A stretch of DNA of 64,000 nt. Source: Blastocatellia bacterium (lineage in GTDB: Bacteria; Acidobacteriota; Blastocatellia; UBA7656). Numbering within the stretch: the stretch's first letter is position 1; every line of letters starts with the position of its first letter. Below, piece after piece: positions 26,301-32,700 of this stretch. A program made the position numbers and the translations under genes. The stretch lies in contig DATENM010000140.1 in NCBI GenBank assembly GCA_035275065.1, forward strand, positions 32,967 to 96,966. The letters are read 5' to 3'. The notes beneath the pieces are model-generated. The model was given only the letters and a program-made list of their open reading frames with translations, did no database searches and was not told the DNA's origin.

Positions 26301-26765
26301 CTGGTCGAGTTCCAACAGAAAGTCGCGCGCTTGCAGCGGGCGGTCACCGGGACACTCGAAACCGCGAACCAGTTGAAGGCGCGGCTGGCGCTGATCAAGC
26401 GGGCGCTACAAGAGACGCCCACTGCCGATTTCAAGCTGACCGAGGACGCGCAGGCTATCGAGCGCAAGCTCGACGACCTGTTGCGGGCGCTGCGTGGCGA
26501 CCAGACGGCGCGCTCGCGTAATCTGGACACGCCGCCTTCGATCAGCGACCGTGTCAACACGATACTCGGCGAGCAACGCATGTCCACCTCGCGCCCGACC
26601 CGCACGCAGCAGGATCATTACGCTGCCGCCGCCGCTGATTTTGAAGCGGCGCTGGCCGCCTTGCGCGCCCTGGTCGAAGGCGACCTGGCGCGGCTGGAAA
26701 AGGCGATGGAAGCGGCGGGCGCGCCCTGGACGCCGGGCCGCATCCCTGAATGGACAAACAATTGA
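23361..26765 (+). CDS. Large exported BNR/VPS10-type beta-propeller protein
   Basis: 1134 residues from the ATG preceded by GGAGGA. A signal peptide (1-24) and a Lys/Glu/Pro-rich linker (about 30-75) are followed by many Asp-box motifs of the SxDxGxTW type (for example SDDGGKTW, TTDGGKTW, STDAGATW, SSDRGASW, SDDRGDTW, STDAGRSW), which form one or two sortilin/VPS10-like seven- to ten-bladed propellers to about residue 780. The C-terminal third carries an Ig-like segment and predicted helices (VARLQRAVTGTLETANQLKARL). Such proteins are frequent in Acidobacteria. Most are extracellular and of unknown substrate. Confidence 0.85.
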   Translation: MKAMRGLVLICTLAVAAGPLAAFARQDKTVDKAAAKSRAEEVKKAENPGPVPQAGDKKEEAKKEEPKKADPFSTPTFNGLRFRLIGPAFTSGRVVAVAVDPTDHSRYFVGAASGGVWKTTNSGTTWTPVFDNEGSYSIGVVVIDPKNPLTVWVGSGENNSQRSVSYGDGVYRSDDGGKTWKNMGLKASEHIGQISIDPRDSNVVYVAAQGPLWGPGGERGLFKTTDGGKTWKPSLTVSENTGITDVAIDPNNPDTLYAAAYQRRRHVYTLVNGGPESALYKSTDAGATWNKLRAGLPTSEMGRIGIAISPVDSNVIYASIEAADRKGGIFRSSDRGASWERRNPYDTTAMYYGHVYCDPKEVDRIYVPNVLMMVSDDGGRTLRPLGERSKHVDNHVIWIDPTDTNRYLVGCDGGLYESFDRGATWDFKANLPIPQFYDITTDNATPFYNVYGGTQDNYSMGGPSRTRSISGIVNADWFVTQGGDGFRSQVDPEDPNTVYAELQYGNLVRFDKRTGERMGITPAPGRGEAALRVNWDAPFIISPHSRTRLYYASNKLFRSDDRGDTWTLVSNDLTRQLDRNKLPVFNKILSVDAVARHASTDPFGNASALFESPKKDGLVYVGTDDGLIQVTEDAGKNWRKIDSFPGVPEMTYVSRVTASQHDANTVYAAFDNHKRSDFAPYLLKSTDAGRSWSSIASNLPKNGPVLAIAEDHVNPNLLFVGTEYGVFFTIDGGKRWVQLKGGLPTIAVRDIAIQRRENDLVLATFGRGIYILDDYTSLRNLRPETFTQEAALFPVKDPLMYIQSQPLGGRGKSFQGESFYNADNPPYGATFTYYLKEAPKTRKQLRQEAEREAEKRGQPIYQPTLEELRAEDEEEAPTVFLTVKDSEGRVVRRLTGTAVPGFNRSHWDLRYSSPVISQRPPSPEEEIFGDPPSGPLVLPGKYSVSMARRVGGTITPLGTAQEFTVYVEGQGQMNPADRAALVEFQQKVARLQRAVTGTLETANQLKARLALIKRALQETPTADFKLTEDAQAIERKLDDLLRALRGDQTARSRNLDTPPSISDRVNTILGEQRMSTSRPTRTQQDHYAAAAADFEAALAALRALVEGDLARLEKAMEAAGAPWTPGRIPEWTNN

Positions 26766-26798
26766 GCGGCTGATCCAGGCAATCAACCGCCAGGAGGC

Positions 26799-27094
26799 TA
26801 GAGCGTGTTTTGAAATAGCGGTAAGCCCTGAAAGGGCTTCGGTCAATAGCCGATGGCAACGCCACCGGGAATCAATAGCCGATGGCAACGCCACCGGGAG
26901 TCAATAGCCGGTGGCAACGCCATCGGTCAGCAGCGAACGATGTCCCGACCCTGAAAGGGTCGCCGTGGTCGTAGACGGCGACCCTTTCAGGGTCGTTGAC
27001 CGCTTGGCATGGCTTCCGTGGGCGTTGCTTCCGTGGGCGTTGCCCACGGCTATTGACAGCATCCCCTTCGGGGATATGTTCAAAACCCGCTCTA
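26799..27094. repeat. Nested symmetric repeat element (MITE-like in form)
   Basis: About 296 non-coding bases with matched layers. The outermost are 16-base inverted ends with one mismatch (TAGAGCGTGTTTTGAA at 26799-26814, complement at 27079-27094). Inside are three near-identical 29-base tandem units (26843-26871, 26872-26900, 26901-26929), each starting TCAATAGCC, mirrored by GGCTATTGAC at 27048-27057. At the core is a perfect 21-bp palindrome arm pair (26946-26966 and 26975-26995). No open frame or target-site duplication is convincing. Confidence 0.7.
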
Positions 27095-27275
27095 AGGACG
27101 CCAGGCCCCGTACTGTGGCATTCGGCTTGGCGCGCTTAGCGTTCGGGCGATTTCTTCTCTCCGCCCACCCGCACTTTTTCCCTTCCTCCGGCGACATTTG
27201 CGCCGGCCTAAAAAAAAATCCCGTCTGACGAAAAAGAATTGCGAGATTCGAATTTCTTTTGCGTCTTTTCATAAT

Positions 27276-27540
27276 AGAGGAAGGAGAAGCCACTAACGCT
27301 GATGGCGTTGATGCTTTTGGGTATTTGAATTCGGTTTATGGCGGCACCCCCTCCGCTCAAGCAAAGCTTTGCCGCCTGGTTCTGGCTGGTTCCTGCTTGC
27401 GCCAGCCATTTCCGCTCCGTGCTGGTGATCCCCTTCAGCCGAGCGGAAGAAAGAGCCTCAATCCTACCAAATCGACTTTCGCCTGAGAGTCATGGGGCTC
27501 ACCTTTAAGGGCGCGACTGAGGGTCGCGCCCTTTTTTGCT
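27276..27540 (+). ncRNA. Candidate structured RNA or leader
   Basis: A gene-free stretch with four successive paired regions: GGCGGCA/TGCCGCC (27340-27346 with 27370-27376), GGCTGG/CCAGCC (27384-27389 with 27402-27407), CCGCTC/GAGCGG enclosing GCTG/CAGC (27412-27417 with 27441-27446), and GAGCC/GGCTC (27453-27457 with 27496-27500). They end at an intrinsic terminator. A weak CATAAT -10-like box lies at 27270-27275. It could be a stand-alone RNA or an attenuated leader of the haemoglobin gene. I cannot match it to tmRNA, SRP, RNase P or a known riboswitch. Confidence 0.35.
27507..27537 (+). terminator. Rho-independent terminator upstream of the haemoglobin gene
   Basis: Eleven-bp stem (AAGGGCGCGAC at 27507-27517, complement at 27523-27533), 5-base loop and six Ts. 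No protein gene precedes it on this strand nearer than the BNR gene, 740 bases away. Confidence 0.88.
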
Positions 27541-27623
27541 TCCCCCGGCGCGAATCCATTTCACACTGCCTCGCGTAATCATCGGCGACTTCAACCACTA
27601 ACTATTTCTGAAGGAGAAAAGTG

Positions 27624-28076
27624 ATGCAGAAACGCTGGATTGGTTCACTTGTGGCTATCGCGCTGCTGGTCGCCGCGCTGGGCGCGGTCAGCCCGACAGC
27701 CGCGCAAGGCAAAGACACGCTCTACAAGCGGCTCGGCGGATATGATGCGCTGGCCGCCGTAACCGATGATTTCATCACTGCGCTGGCGACTGACCCGAAG
27801 CTGGGTCGCTTTTTTGTTGGCGCCAGCGACAACAGCAAGGCCCGCATCCGTCAGCTCGTCCTCGATCAACTCTGCGCCGCCACCGGCGGCCCGTGCGTCT
27901 ACATCGGACGCGACATGAAGACCGCGCATAAGGGCCTGCGCATCACCGAAGACGACTGGAATACCGCCGTCAAGCACCTGGTCAACACCATGACCAAGTT
28001 CAAGGTCAAAGAGCGTGAGCAGAAAGAAGTCGCGGCGGCGCTATCGGGATTGAAAGCCGACATCGTCGAGCAATAA
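27624..28076 (+). CDS. Exported group I truncated haemoglobin
   Basis: 150 residues from the ATG after AAGGAGAAAA. A signal peptide (1-28, ending PTAAQG) precedes a 2/2 globin: TLYKRLGGYDALAAVTDDFI (helix B region, with the Gly-Gly turn), FFVGAS, and the proximal haem His102 in MKTAHKGLRI. Two Cys (about 84 and 91) flank a GGP turn. Most truncated globins are cytoplasmic, so the signal peptide points to an envelope role such as NO or O2 handling near respiratory cytochromes. Monocistronic, with a terminator after it. Confidence 0.88.
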   Translation: MQKRWIGSLVAIALLVAALGAVSPTAAQGKDTLYKRLGGYDALAAVTDDFITALATDPKLGRFFVGASDNSKARIRQLVLDQLCAATGGPCVYIGRDMKTAHKGLRITEDDWNTAVKHLVNTMTKFKVKEREQKEVAAALSGLKADIVEQ

Positions 28077-28112
28077 CCCGGCCTCCTCCACTCCCTTTCA
28101 TGGATTATCCTC

Positions 28113-28138
28113 AGAGGGTTCGCGCGAACCCTCTTTTT
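28113..28138 (+). terminator. Terminator after the truncated haemoglobin gene
   Basis: Symmetric stem AGAGGGTT / AACCCTCT around CGCGCG, followed by TTTT. It lies between convergent genes. Confidence 0.88.
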
Positions 28139-28166
28139 CTTTTTCCATCAAGCAGAATGACCAGCG

Positions 28167-29906
28167 TTAGCTATGATACTTGTTGGTGATCGGCATGCGG
28201 CGGTCGCGCCCAAAAGCGCGCGGCGTGATCTTGATGCCGGGCGGCGACTGGCGGCGTTTGTACTCTGCCGCGTCAACGCGATTGATGACCCAGCGCACGG
28301 TCTCAGGCGGGTAGCCGCGCTCGGCGATAGAGTCGGCATTCAGGTCTTTTTCGATGTACAGCTCCAGAATCGCGTCGAGCGTGGCGTAAGGCGGCAAGGT
28401 GTCCTGGTCGGTCTGGTCAGGGCGCAGCTCAGCCGACGGCGGACGAGTGATGATGTATTCGGGGATCAACGGGCGCGGGCCGCGCTCATTCACATAGTGG
28501 CACAACTCATACACCAGCATCTTCGGCACATCTTTGAGCAGCGCAAAGCCGCCGACCATGTCGCCATACAGCGTCGAATAGCCGACGCTCATCTCGCTCT
28601 TGTTGCCGGTTGACAGCACCAGCCCGCGAAACTTATTCGACAGCGCCATCAAGATGTTGCCGCGAATGCGCGCCTGCAAGTTCTCTTCGGTCACGTCCTC
28701 GGCCAATCCGTTGAACGAAGGCGCCAGCATCTGTTTGTACTGCTCGAAGGTCTCTTGAATCTCGATGACCTGAAAATGGATGCCGAGATTGTCGGCCAGC
28801 GCCACGGAATCGCGCAACGATTCCGTAGACGAATAGACCGTCGGCATAAAGACGGCGTTGACGTTATCGGCGCCAATCGCGTCCGCCGCGATCACCGCCG
28901 TCAGCGCCGAATCGATGCCGCCCGACAGCCCAAAGTAAACTTTATCAAAGCCATTCTTGCGCACATAATCGCGCGTCCCCATGACCAGCGCAAGGTAGGT
29001 TTCGGCGACCTCCGTGAGCTGCGAGTTGCCGGGCTCAGGCAGCGCGGCGCGATTGTTCGAGGGCTTCGGCAAGCCATTCAGATCGATCACGTCGAGCGCC
29101 GCGTCAGCCGAAACGCGCAGCTTTTCGCGGCGGCGGCGCGGGTCGTGCAGGCGCTCGGAAAAGACGCGCTCGACGTTGATGTCGGCGACGATCAAGTCTT
29201 CTTCAAACGCCTTGCCGCGCGCCGTGATGTGACCGTCTTCGTTGATCACCAGGCTGTTGCCGTCAAAGACCAGCTCGTCCTGGCCGCCGATGAGGTTGCA
29301 ATAGACCAGCGCCACGGCGTTGTCTTCGGCGCGCGTGCAGAGCATGCGCTCGCGGTCGCGATTCTTGCCGGCGTGAAAGGGCGAGGCCGAGATGTTGACG
29401 ATCAGGTGGGCGTCGCCTGCGAGCGCTTGCAGCTTCGTCGGCCCGCCCGGATACCAGATGTCTTCGCAGATGTTGACGCCGACGCGCGCTTCGCCGACGA
29501 CGAAGACCGGGCAGCGCGTACCGGCTTGAAAATAGCGTTCCTCGTCAAAAACGCCATAGTTCGGCAGGAACGACTTGTGATAGACGTAGACCAGACGGCC
29601 TCCGGCAATCACCGCCGCCGCGTTATAAATATCCGAGCCGTCCGTGTCAACGAAGCCGACGACGACCAGCAGGTCGCCCGCCGCCGCGACGATGCGGTCG
29701 AGGGCGCGACGATTCTCGCGCACAAAGTGCGGCTTCATCAGCAAGTCTTCGGGTGGGTAGCCGGCGATGGCCAGTTCGGGAAAGGCAACCAGGTCAGCGC
29801 CCGCCTGGCGGGCGCGCTCAAGGTAGTCAAGAATCAGGCCGGTGTTGCTGTCGAAAGCGCCGACGATTGGGTTGATCTGCGCGAGCGCGACACGAAGCGT
29901 ATTCAT
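28167..29906 (-). CDS. nadE: Glutamine-dependent NAD+ synthetase
   Basis: 579 residues in two domains. The N-terminal nitrilase-type glutaminase (about 1-270) shows FPELAIAGYPPEDLL (catalytic Glu), YHKSFLPNYGVFDE (Lys) and VGVNICEDIWYPG (Cys). The C-terminal ATP pyrophosphatase has GLSGGIDSALTAV and STLYGDMVGGFALLKDVPK. The enzyme amidates deamido-NAD to NAD+ using glutamine. It lies 107 bases downstream of the microcompartment shell gene on the same strand, with a repeat element in between, so read-through from that operon is possible. Confidence 0.96.
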   Translation of the reverse strand: MNTLRVALAQINPIVGAFDSNTGLILDYLERARQAGADLVAFPELAIAGYPPEDLLMKPHFVRENRRALDRIVAAAGDLLVVVGFVDTDGSDIYNAAAVIAGGRLVYVYHKSFLPNYGVFDEERYFQAGTRCPVFVVGEARVGVNICEDIWYPGGPTKLQALAGDAHLIVNISASPFHAGKNRDRERMLCTRAEDNAVALVYCNLIGGQDELVFDGNSLVINEDGHITARGKAFEEDLIVADINVERVFSERLHDPRRRREKLRVSADAALDVIDLNGLPKPSNNRAALPEPGNSQLTEVAETYLALVMGTRDYVRKNGFDKVYFGLSGGIDSALTAVIAADAIGADNVNAVFMPTVYSSTESLRDSVALADNLGIHFQVIEIQETFEQYKQMLAPSFNGLAEDVTEENLQARIRGNILMALSNKFRGLVLSTGNKSEMSVGYSTLYGDMVGGFALLKDVPKMLVYELCHYVNERGPRPLIPEYIITRPPSAELRPDQTDQDTLPPYATLDAILELYIEKDLNADSIAERGYPPETVRWVINRVDAAEYKRRQSPPGIKITPRAFGRDRRMPITNKYHS

Positions 29907-29908
29907 AA

Positions 29909-30013
29909 GGCAGTTCTCAGTTACCAGTTCTCAGTTGTCAGTTCCGGCTGCATATCAAGAGAATAACAACCATTCGCGAGAACTAAAACTGACAACCGGC
30001 AACTGACCACTGC
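29909..30013. repeat. Inverted tandem-array element, CAGTTNNCAGTT type
   Basis: The left arm (29909-29944) repeats CAGTT with variable 2-3 base spacers. The right arm (29978-30013) carries AACTGACAACC and GGCAACTGACC, the inverse of the same units. It fills the space between the BMC-P gene and nadE exactly, ending next to the BMC-P stop. A half copy of the same motif lies near 37098-37120. Confidence 0.75.
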
Positions 30014-30283
30014 CTAGCTGTTCACCTCGACGGTATCAACGATGCCGACGACGGCGGCGTCAATCGGGCAGTCTTTGCAGCCGAACGCCATGCGCGCCGA
30101 GCTGCCTTGCACGATCAACACGGTCTCCTGGACGCCCGCGCCGACCGTATCCACAGCGACCACATGGCCTTTCTCGTCCTGGCCGTCAACGCCGACCAGC
30201 CGCGCCACGAGCAGCTTGCGCCCGTGCAGCCGATCATCTTTGCGCGTCGCGACGACCGTTCCAACAATGCGTGCGAGTAGCAT
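30014..30283 (-). CDS. BMC-P microcompartment vertex protein (EutN/CcmL family)
   Basis: 89 residues starting MLLARIVGTVVATRKDDRLHG, the classic EutN/CcmL opening, then KLLVARLVGVDG, VVAVDTVGAGVQETVLIVQGSSAR and CPIDAAVVGIVDTVEV. These small beta-barrel proteins form pentamers that cap the vertices of bacterial microcompartment shells. It lies downstream of a BMC-H gene and a class II aldolase. No Shine-Dalgarno sequence is seen; the start codon is preceded by a C-rich (G-rich on the plus strand) tract, so translation may depend on coupling or structure. Confidence 0.95.
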   Translation of the reverse strand: MLLARIVGTVVATRKDDRLHGRKLLVARLVGVDGQDEKGHVVAVDTVGAGVQETVLIVQGSSARMAFGCKDCPIDAAVVGIVDTVEVNS

Positions 30284-30287
30284 AATA

Positions 30288-30312
30288 GGGGTCGGGGGCC
30301 GGGGGTCGGGGG
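30288..30312 (+). promoter_or_regulatory. G-quadruplex motif just upstream of the BMC-P start
   Basis: Four G runs of 4, 5, 5 and 5 separated by 2-base loops (TC, CC, TC) lie on the template strand, 4 bases from the BMC-P start codon. It replaces the expected ribosome-binding site in the mRNA with C runs. Confidence 0.55.
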
Positions 30313-30353
30313 AAAGCGCGAAGCTTACCAGCCCCCGGCCTTGGCCCTCAGTC

Positions 30354-30641
30354 TCACTTTTCTCGTGACTCAAACGTGACGGGCAGGTTTTCGTCCACCG
30401 CCGAGTGCGGGCGCGGGATGACATGGACGCTGACCAGTTCGCCGACGCGGCGGGCGGCGGCGGCTCCGGCGTCGGTCGCGGCTTTGACCGCCGCCACGTC
30501 GCCGCGCACGATGGCCGTCACCAATCCCGCGCCAATCTTCTCGTAACCGACCAGTGTGACGTTGGCCGCTTTGACCATGGCGTCCGCCGCCTCGATCATC
30601 GCCACGAGGCCCTTCGTTTCGATCATTCCAAGAGCTTCCAT
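30354..30641 (-). CDS. BMC-H microcompartment shell hexamer protein (EutM/PduA-like)
   Basis: 95 residues with a single BMC domain: MEALGMIETKGLVAMIEAAD, MVKAANVTLVGYEKIGAGLVTAIVRGDVAAV and a C-terminal VHVIPRPH. The length and these motifs match shell hexamers of the PduA/CcmK/EutM kind, which tile the facets and whose central pore admits small polar metabolites. Start supported by AAGGAG. It lies 67 bases downstream of a class II aldolase, which is the likely cargo enzyme. Confidence 0.96.
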   Translation of the reverse strand: MEALGMIETKGLVAMIEAADAMVKAANVTLVGYEKIGAGLVTAIVRGDVAAVKAATDAGAAAARRVGELVSVHVIPRPHSAVDENLPVTFESREK

Positions 30642-30708
30642 TCAGTCTCTCCTTGTTGCGTTCGTTGTCGTGATGACGAATCTCAAACCTGAGTAGCCCG
30701 CCGCGCGA

Positions 30709-31545
30709 TTAGTGATTTATCTCGCGGGCGACCAAGCGCGCCGCTTCGGTGATTAGCGCGGTCAGTTCCCTTCGCGTTAAGGTGACGGTGTCGTCGCCGT
30801 TTGCCGGGCTGTAAGACCGTGTGGCGCTGCCGACGGCGCAGGTTGCCGCGTGACCTTGAATGAAGCCGCACGCCTGACAGTTGCGGAACTCGGCGGGCAT
30901 ATAACCGGCTTTCTCGCGCACGTCGAGCAGCTTTTCGATGGCCGCAGCGGGCAGCTCATGCGGTTTGCCGATCAGCCGCGCGATCAGATTGATCTTCGCG
31001 AAATGCTCCAGCGTTTCCATTTTGCCATAGGCGGCTTCGAGATCGCTGCCGTAAGCCACCGCACCGTGGTTTGCCAGCAACAGCGCATCGTGGTGCGGGA
31101 TGTAAGCGGTCAGCGATTCCGACAACTCTTTCGTGGACGGCGTGCCGTAGGCCGTCAGCGGAATGCAGCCGAGCGTCAGAATCACCTCGGAGAGCAGCGG
31201 ACGGTCGAGCGCGACGTTGGCGACGGCGAAGCCTGTGCCGAACGGCGGATGCGCGTGAACGACGGCGCGCACGTCTGGACGCAAGCGATAAATCTCGCGG
31301 TGCATGGCAAATTCGGACGACGGGTTGCGCTCCGCGGCGCGCAGCTTGTTGCCGTCGGCGTCAACCAGCACCAGCATGTCCGGCGTCATGCGGCCTTTGC
31401 AGATCATCGTCGGCGTCGTCAGGACGGTGCCGTCATCGAGCCGCGCGCTCAAATTGCCATCCGTAGCCGCGACGTAGCCGTTCTGATAGACGCGGCGACC
31501 AATCTCGACCAGATGCTCTCTGAGTTGTTGTTCCTGTTGCGCCAT
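30709..31545 (-). CDS. Class II aldolase (fuculose/rhamnulose-phosphate type), probable BMC cargo
   Basis: 278 residues from the ATG at MAQQEQQL; the open frame extends upstream through a repeat and is not used. The aldolase domain shows NLSARL, SSEFAMHREIYR, the zinc-site VVHAHPPFGTGFA, and LLLANHGAVAYG. After about residue 220 comes a Cys-rich stretch (NCQACGFIQGHAATC), a linker, and a final amphipathic helix (RRELTALITEAARLVAREI) of the kind that targets enzymes to microcompartment shells. The expected reaction is cleavage of a sugar phosphate to DHAP and lactaldehyde. The 5' leader overlaps an inverted repeat array. Confidence 0.93.
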   Translation of the reverse strand: MAQQEQQLREHLVEIGRRVYQNGYVAATDGNLSARLDDGTVLTTPTMICKGRMTPDMLVLVDADGNKLRAAERNPSSEFAMHREIYRLRPDVRAVVHAHPPFGTGFAVANVALDRPLLSEVILTLGCIPLTAYGTPSTKELSESLTAYIPHHDALLLANHGAVAYGSDLEAAYGKMETLEHFAKINLIARLIGKPHELPAAAIEKLLDVREKAGYMPAEFRNCQACGFIQGHAATCAVGSATRSYSPANGDDTVTLTRRELTALITEAARLVAREINH

Positions 31546-31551
31546 TGAAGA

Positions 31552-31662
31552 CAGTGACAAGTGACGAGTGACGAGTGGCCGGTGACAAGACGCTGTGACT
31601 GCGGCACCCCGGCAAGACAAGGCCGGCGCGGTTCTTCTTGTCACTTGTCACCTGTCACTCTC
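31552..31662. repeat. Inverted tandem-array element, GTGACAA type, copy 1
   Basis: Left arm (31552-31590) of GTGACAAGTGACGAGTGAC units, right arm (31635-31662) of CTTGTCACTTGTCACC units. It begins 7 bases upstream of the aldolase start, so the aldolase leader RNA contains the hairpin. A second copy lies at 45455-45547. Confidence 0.85.
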
Positions 31663-31759
31663 TATGAGCTTCTCAGTGTCACTTGCCGGGCGCGATGCTG
31701 TCAAGTTGAGAAACCGCGAATTGACGCGGGCAAGGCGGGCTCTTTACACTCGTTGCGCT

Positions 31760-32518
31760 ATGCCAAGACCGCCGGGCAGAATCCATCCGATCTTATCGAA
31801 CTCGCCGAACGAGTGGGTCAACCATCTAGCCCGACGCCACGCGGCGTTTGCGGCGCTCGCCGTGACGCCGGAAGAGCGCGGCCAGCTTGATAGGTGGCTG
31901 GTCAGCCGCTTTGTCATGGCGACGCTCGAACTCGAAGGGATCGATGTGGCACGCAAGCCGTGGACGCGACATGCGGGGCCGGCGCAAGACGCCGCGCCCT
32001 TCATCATCACTCAACTGACGAATGCCGCGCGCGAGGTTATTAGACTGACGAACGCCGAAGGACAACTGGCGCGGCTCACGCCTGAGTTGCTAGTAAAGCT
32101 CGGCGGCGCTGGCTTCCGCACGGACGATGCTTGTGCCGAGGGGTCAAGCGCTCGACTGCCCGCCGCGTATGTGGCGCAAGCTGTCGAGAACGCCTGCGAT
32201 TGGTTCGCCGCCGAATCGTTCGCGGAACTGAATCCGATTGAGCAGGCGGCCATTGTCTTGCTGCGACTCGCGACGATTCGCCCGTTCGAGCAGGCCAACC
32301 AGGCAACGGCGCTGGTCGCCGCCAGCCTGTTCACGTTGCGTGCCGGCTTGCCACCGCTGGTGATGAAGCCAGAACGGCACACCGCGTTTCGCCAGGCAAT
32401 GATTGAATCTGAGCAGATGAACATGCAGCCGCTCGTCGAGCTGATGGCCGATGCGGTCAGCTCGACGCTGGGCGAAATGGTCAGCTTCGTCAGGCAGGCG
32501 CGCGGCGAGCGGGAATAA
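31760..32518 (+). CDS. Fic-like protein with degenerate active site
   Basis: 252 residues; the start is uncertain (no ribosome-binding site, other in-frame ATGs upstream). The fold pattern is that of Fic/DOC proteins. An N-terminal helix with VMATLELEGID resembles the inhibitory S/T-xxx-E-G motif. The core segment RPFEQANQATAL stands where active Fic enzymes have HPFxDGNGRxxR. The catalytic His is Arg, and the Gly-Asn-Gly-Arg loop is replaced. AMPylation activity is therefore unlikely, and a binding or regulatory role is more probable. Divergent from the microcompartment operon. Confidence 0.7.
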   Translation: MPRPPGRIHPILSNSPNEWVNHLARRHAAFAALAVTPEERGQLDRWLVSRFVMATLELEGIDVARKPWTRHAGPAQDAAPFIITQLTNAAREVIRLTNAEGQLARLTPELLVKLGGAGFRTDDACAEGSSARLPAAYVAQAVENACDWFAAESFAELNPIEQAAIVLLRLATIRPFEQANQATALVAASLFTLRAGLPPLVMKPERHTAFRQAMIESEQMNMQPLVELMADAVSSTLGEMVSFVRQARGERE

Positions 32519-32535
32519 TCTTTCGGCGAAGGACA

Positions 32536-32567
32536 GAAAAAATCGGGCGGCCTTTTTCAGCCGCCCG
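32536..32567 (-). terminator. Terminator, read on the minus strand, after dxs
   Basis: Eight-bp stem CGGGCGGC/GCCGCCCG (32544-32551 with 32560-32567), followed on the minus strand by a run of six Ts. It fits the end of the dxs transcript and also lies just past the end of the Fic-like gene. Confidence 0.75.
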
Positions 32568-32619
32568 ACCAACGTCATTAAAGTCTTCCTGCGCCGCTTA
32601 GAGCGGTTTTCGTTTGAAG

Positions 32620-32675
32620 GTGGCGCAATCTGTTAGATTGCGCGAGTCACTGCGCGATCTAACAGATTGCGCCAC
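32620..32675. repeat. Palindromic repeat, GTGGCGCAATCTGTTAGAT type
   Basis: Two 24-base arms (32620-32643 and 32652-32675) are inverted complements with one mismatch, around the 8-base centre GAGTCACT. Just before it, TTAGAGCGGTTTT (32598-32610) resembles the end of the nested element at 26799-27094. Confidence 0.8.
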
Positions 32676-32700
32676 ATGGCACACTCAATTGAAATCCGCC

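Noticed and set aside
26843..26929. Three near-identical 29-base units that could resemble a CRISPR array
   Set aside because: Units are directly adjacent with no unique spacers, no leader and no cas genes; they belong to the nested repeat element.
27259..27486. 75-residue open frame in the intergenic region
   Set aside because: It runs through strong hairpins of the candidate RNA, has no coding-like composition and no clear ribosome-binding site.
27276..27540. Assignment of the candidate RNA to tmRNA, SRP RNA, RNase P RNA or a known riboswitch
   Set aside because: None of the conserved sequence signatures of these families could be found.
28755..29966. 403-residue open frame antisense to nadE
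   Set aside because: Shadow of nadE; composition is Arg/Ala/Val/Asp-rich, with no domain.
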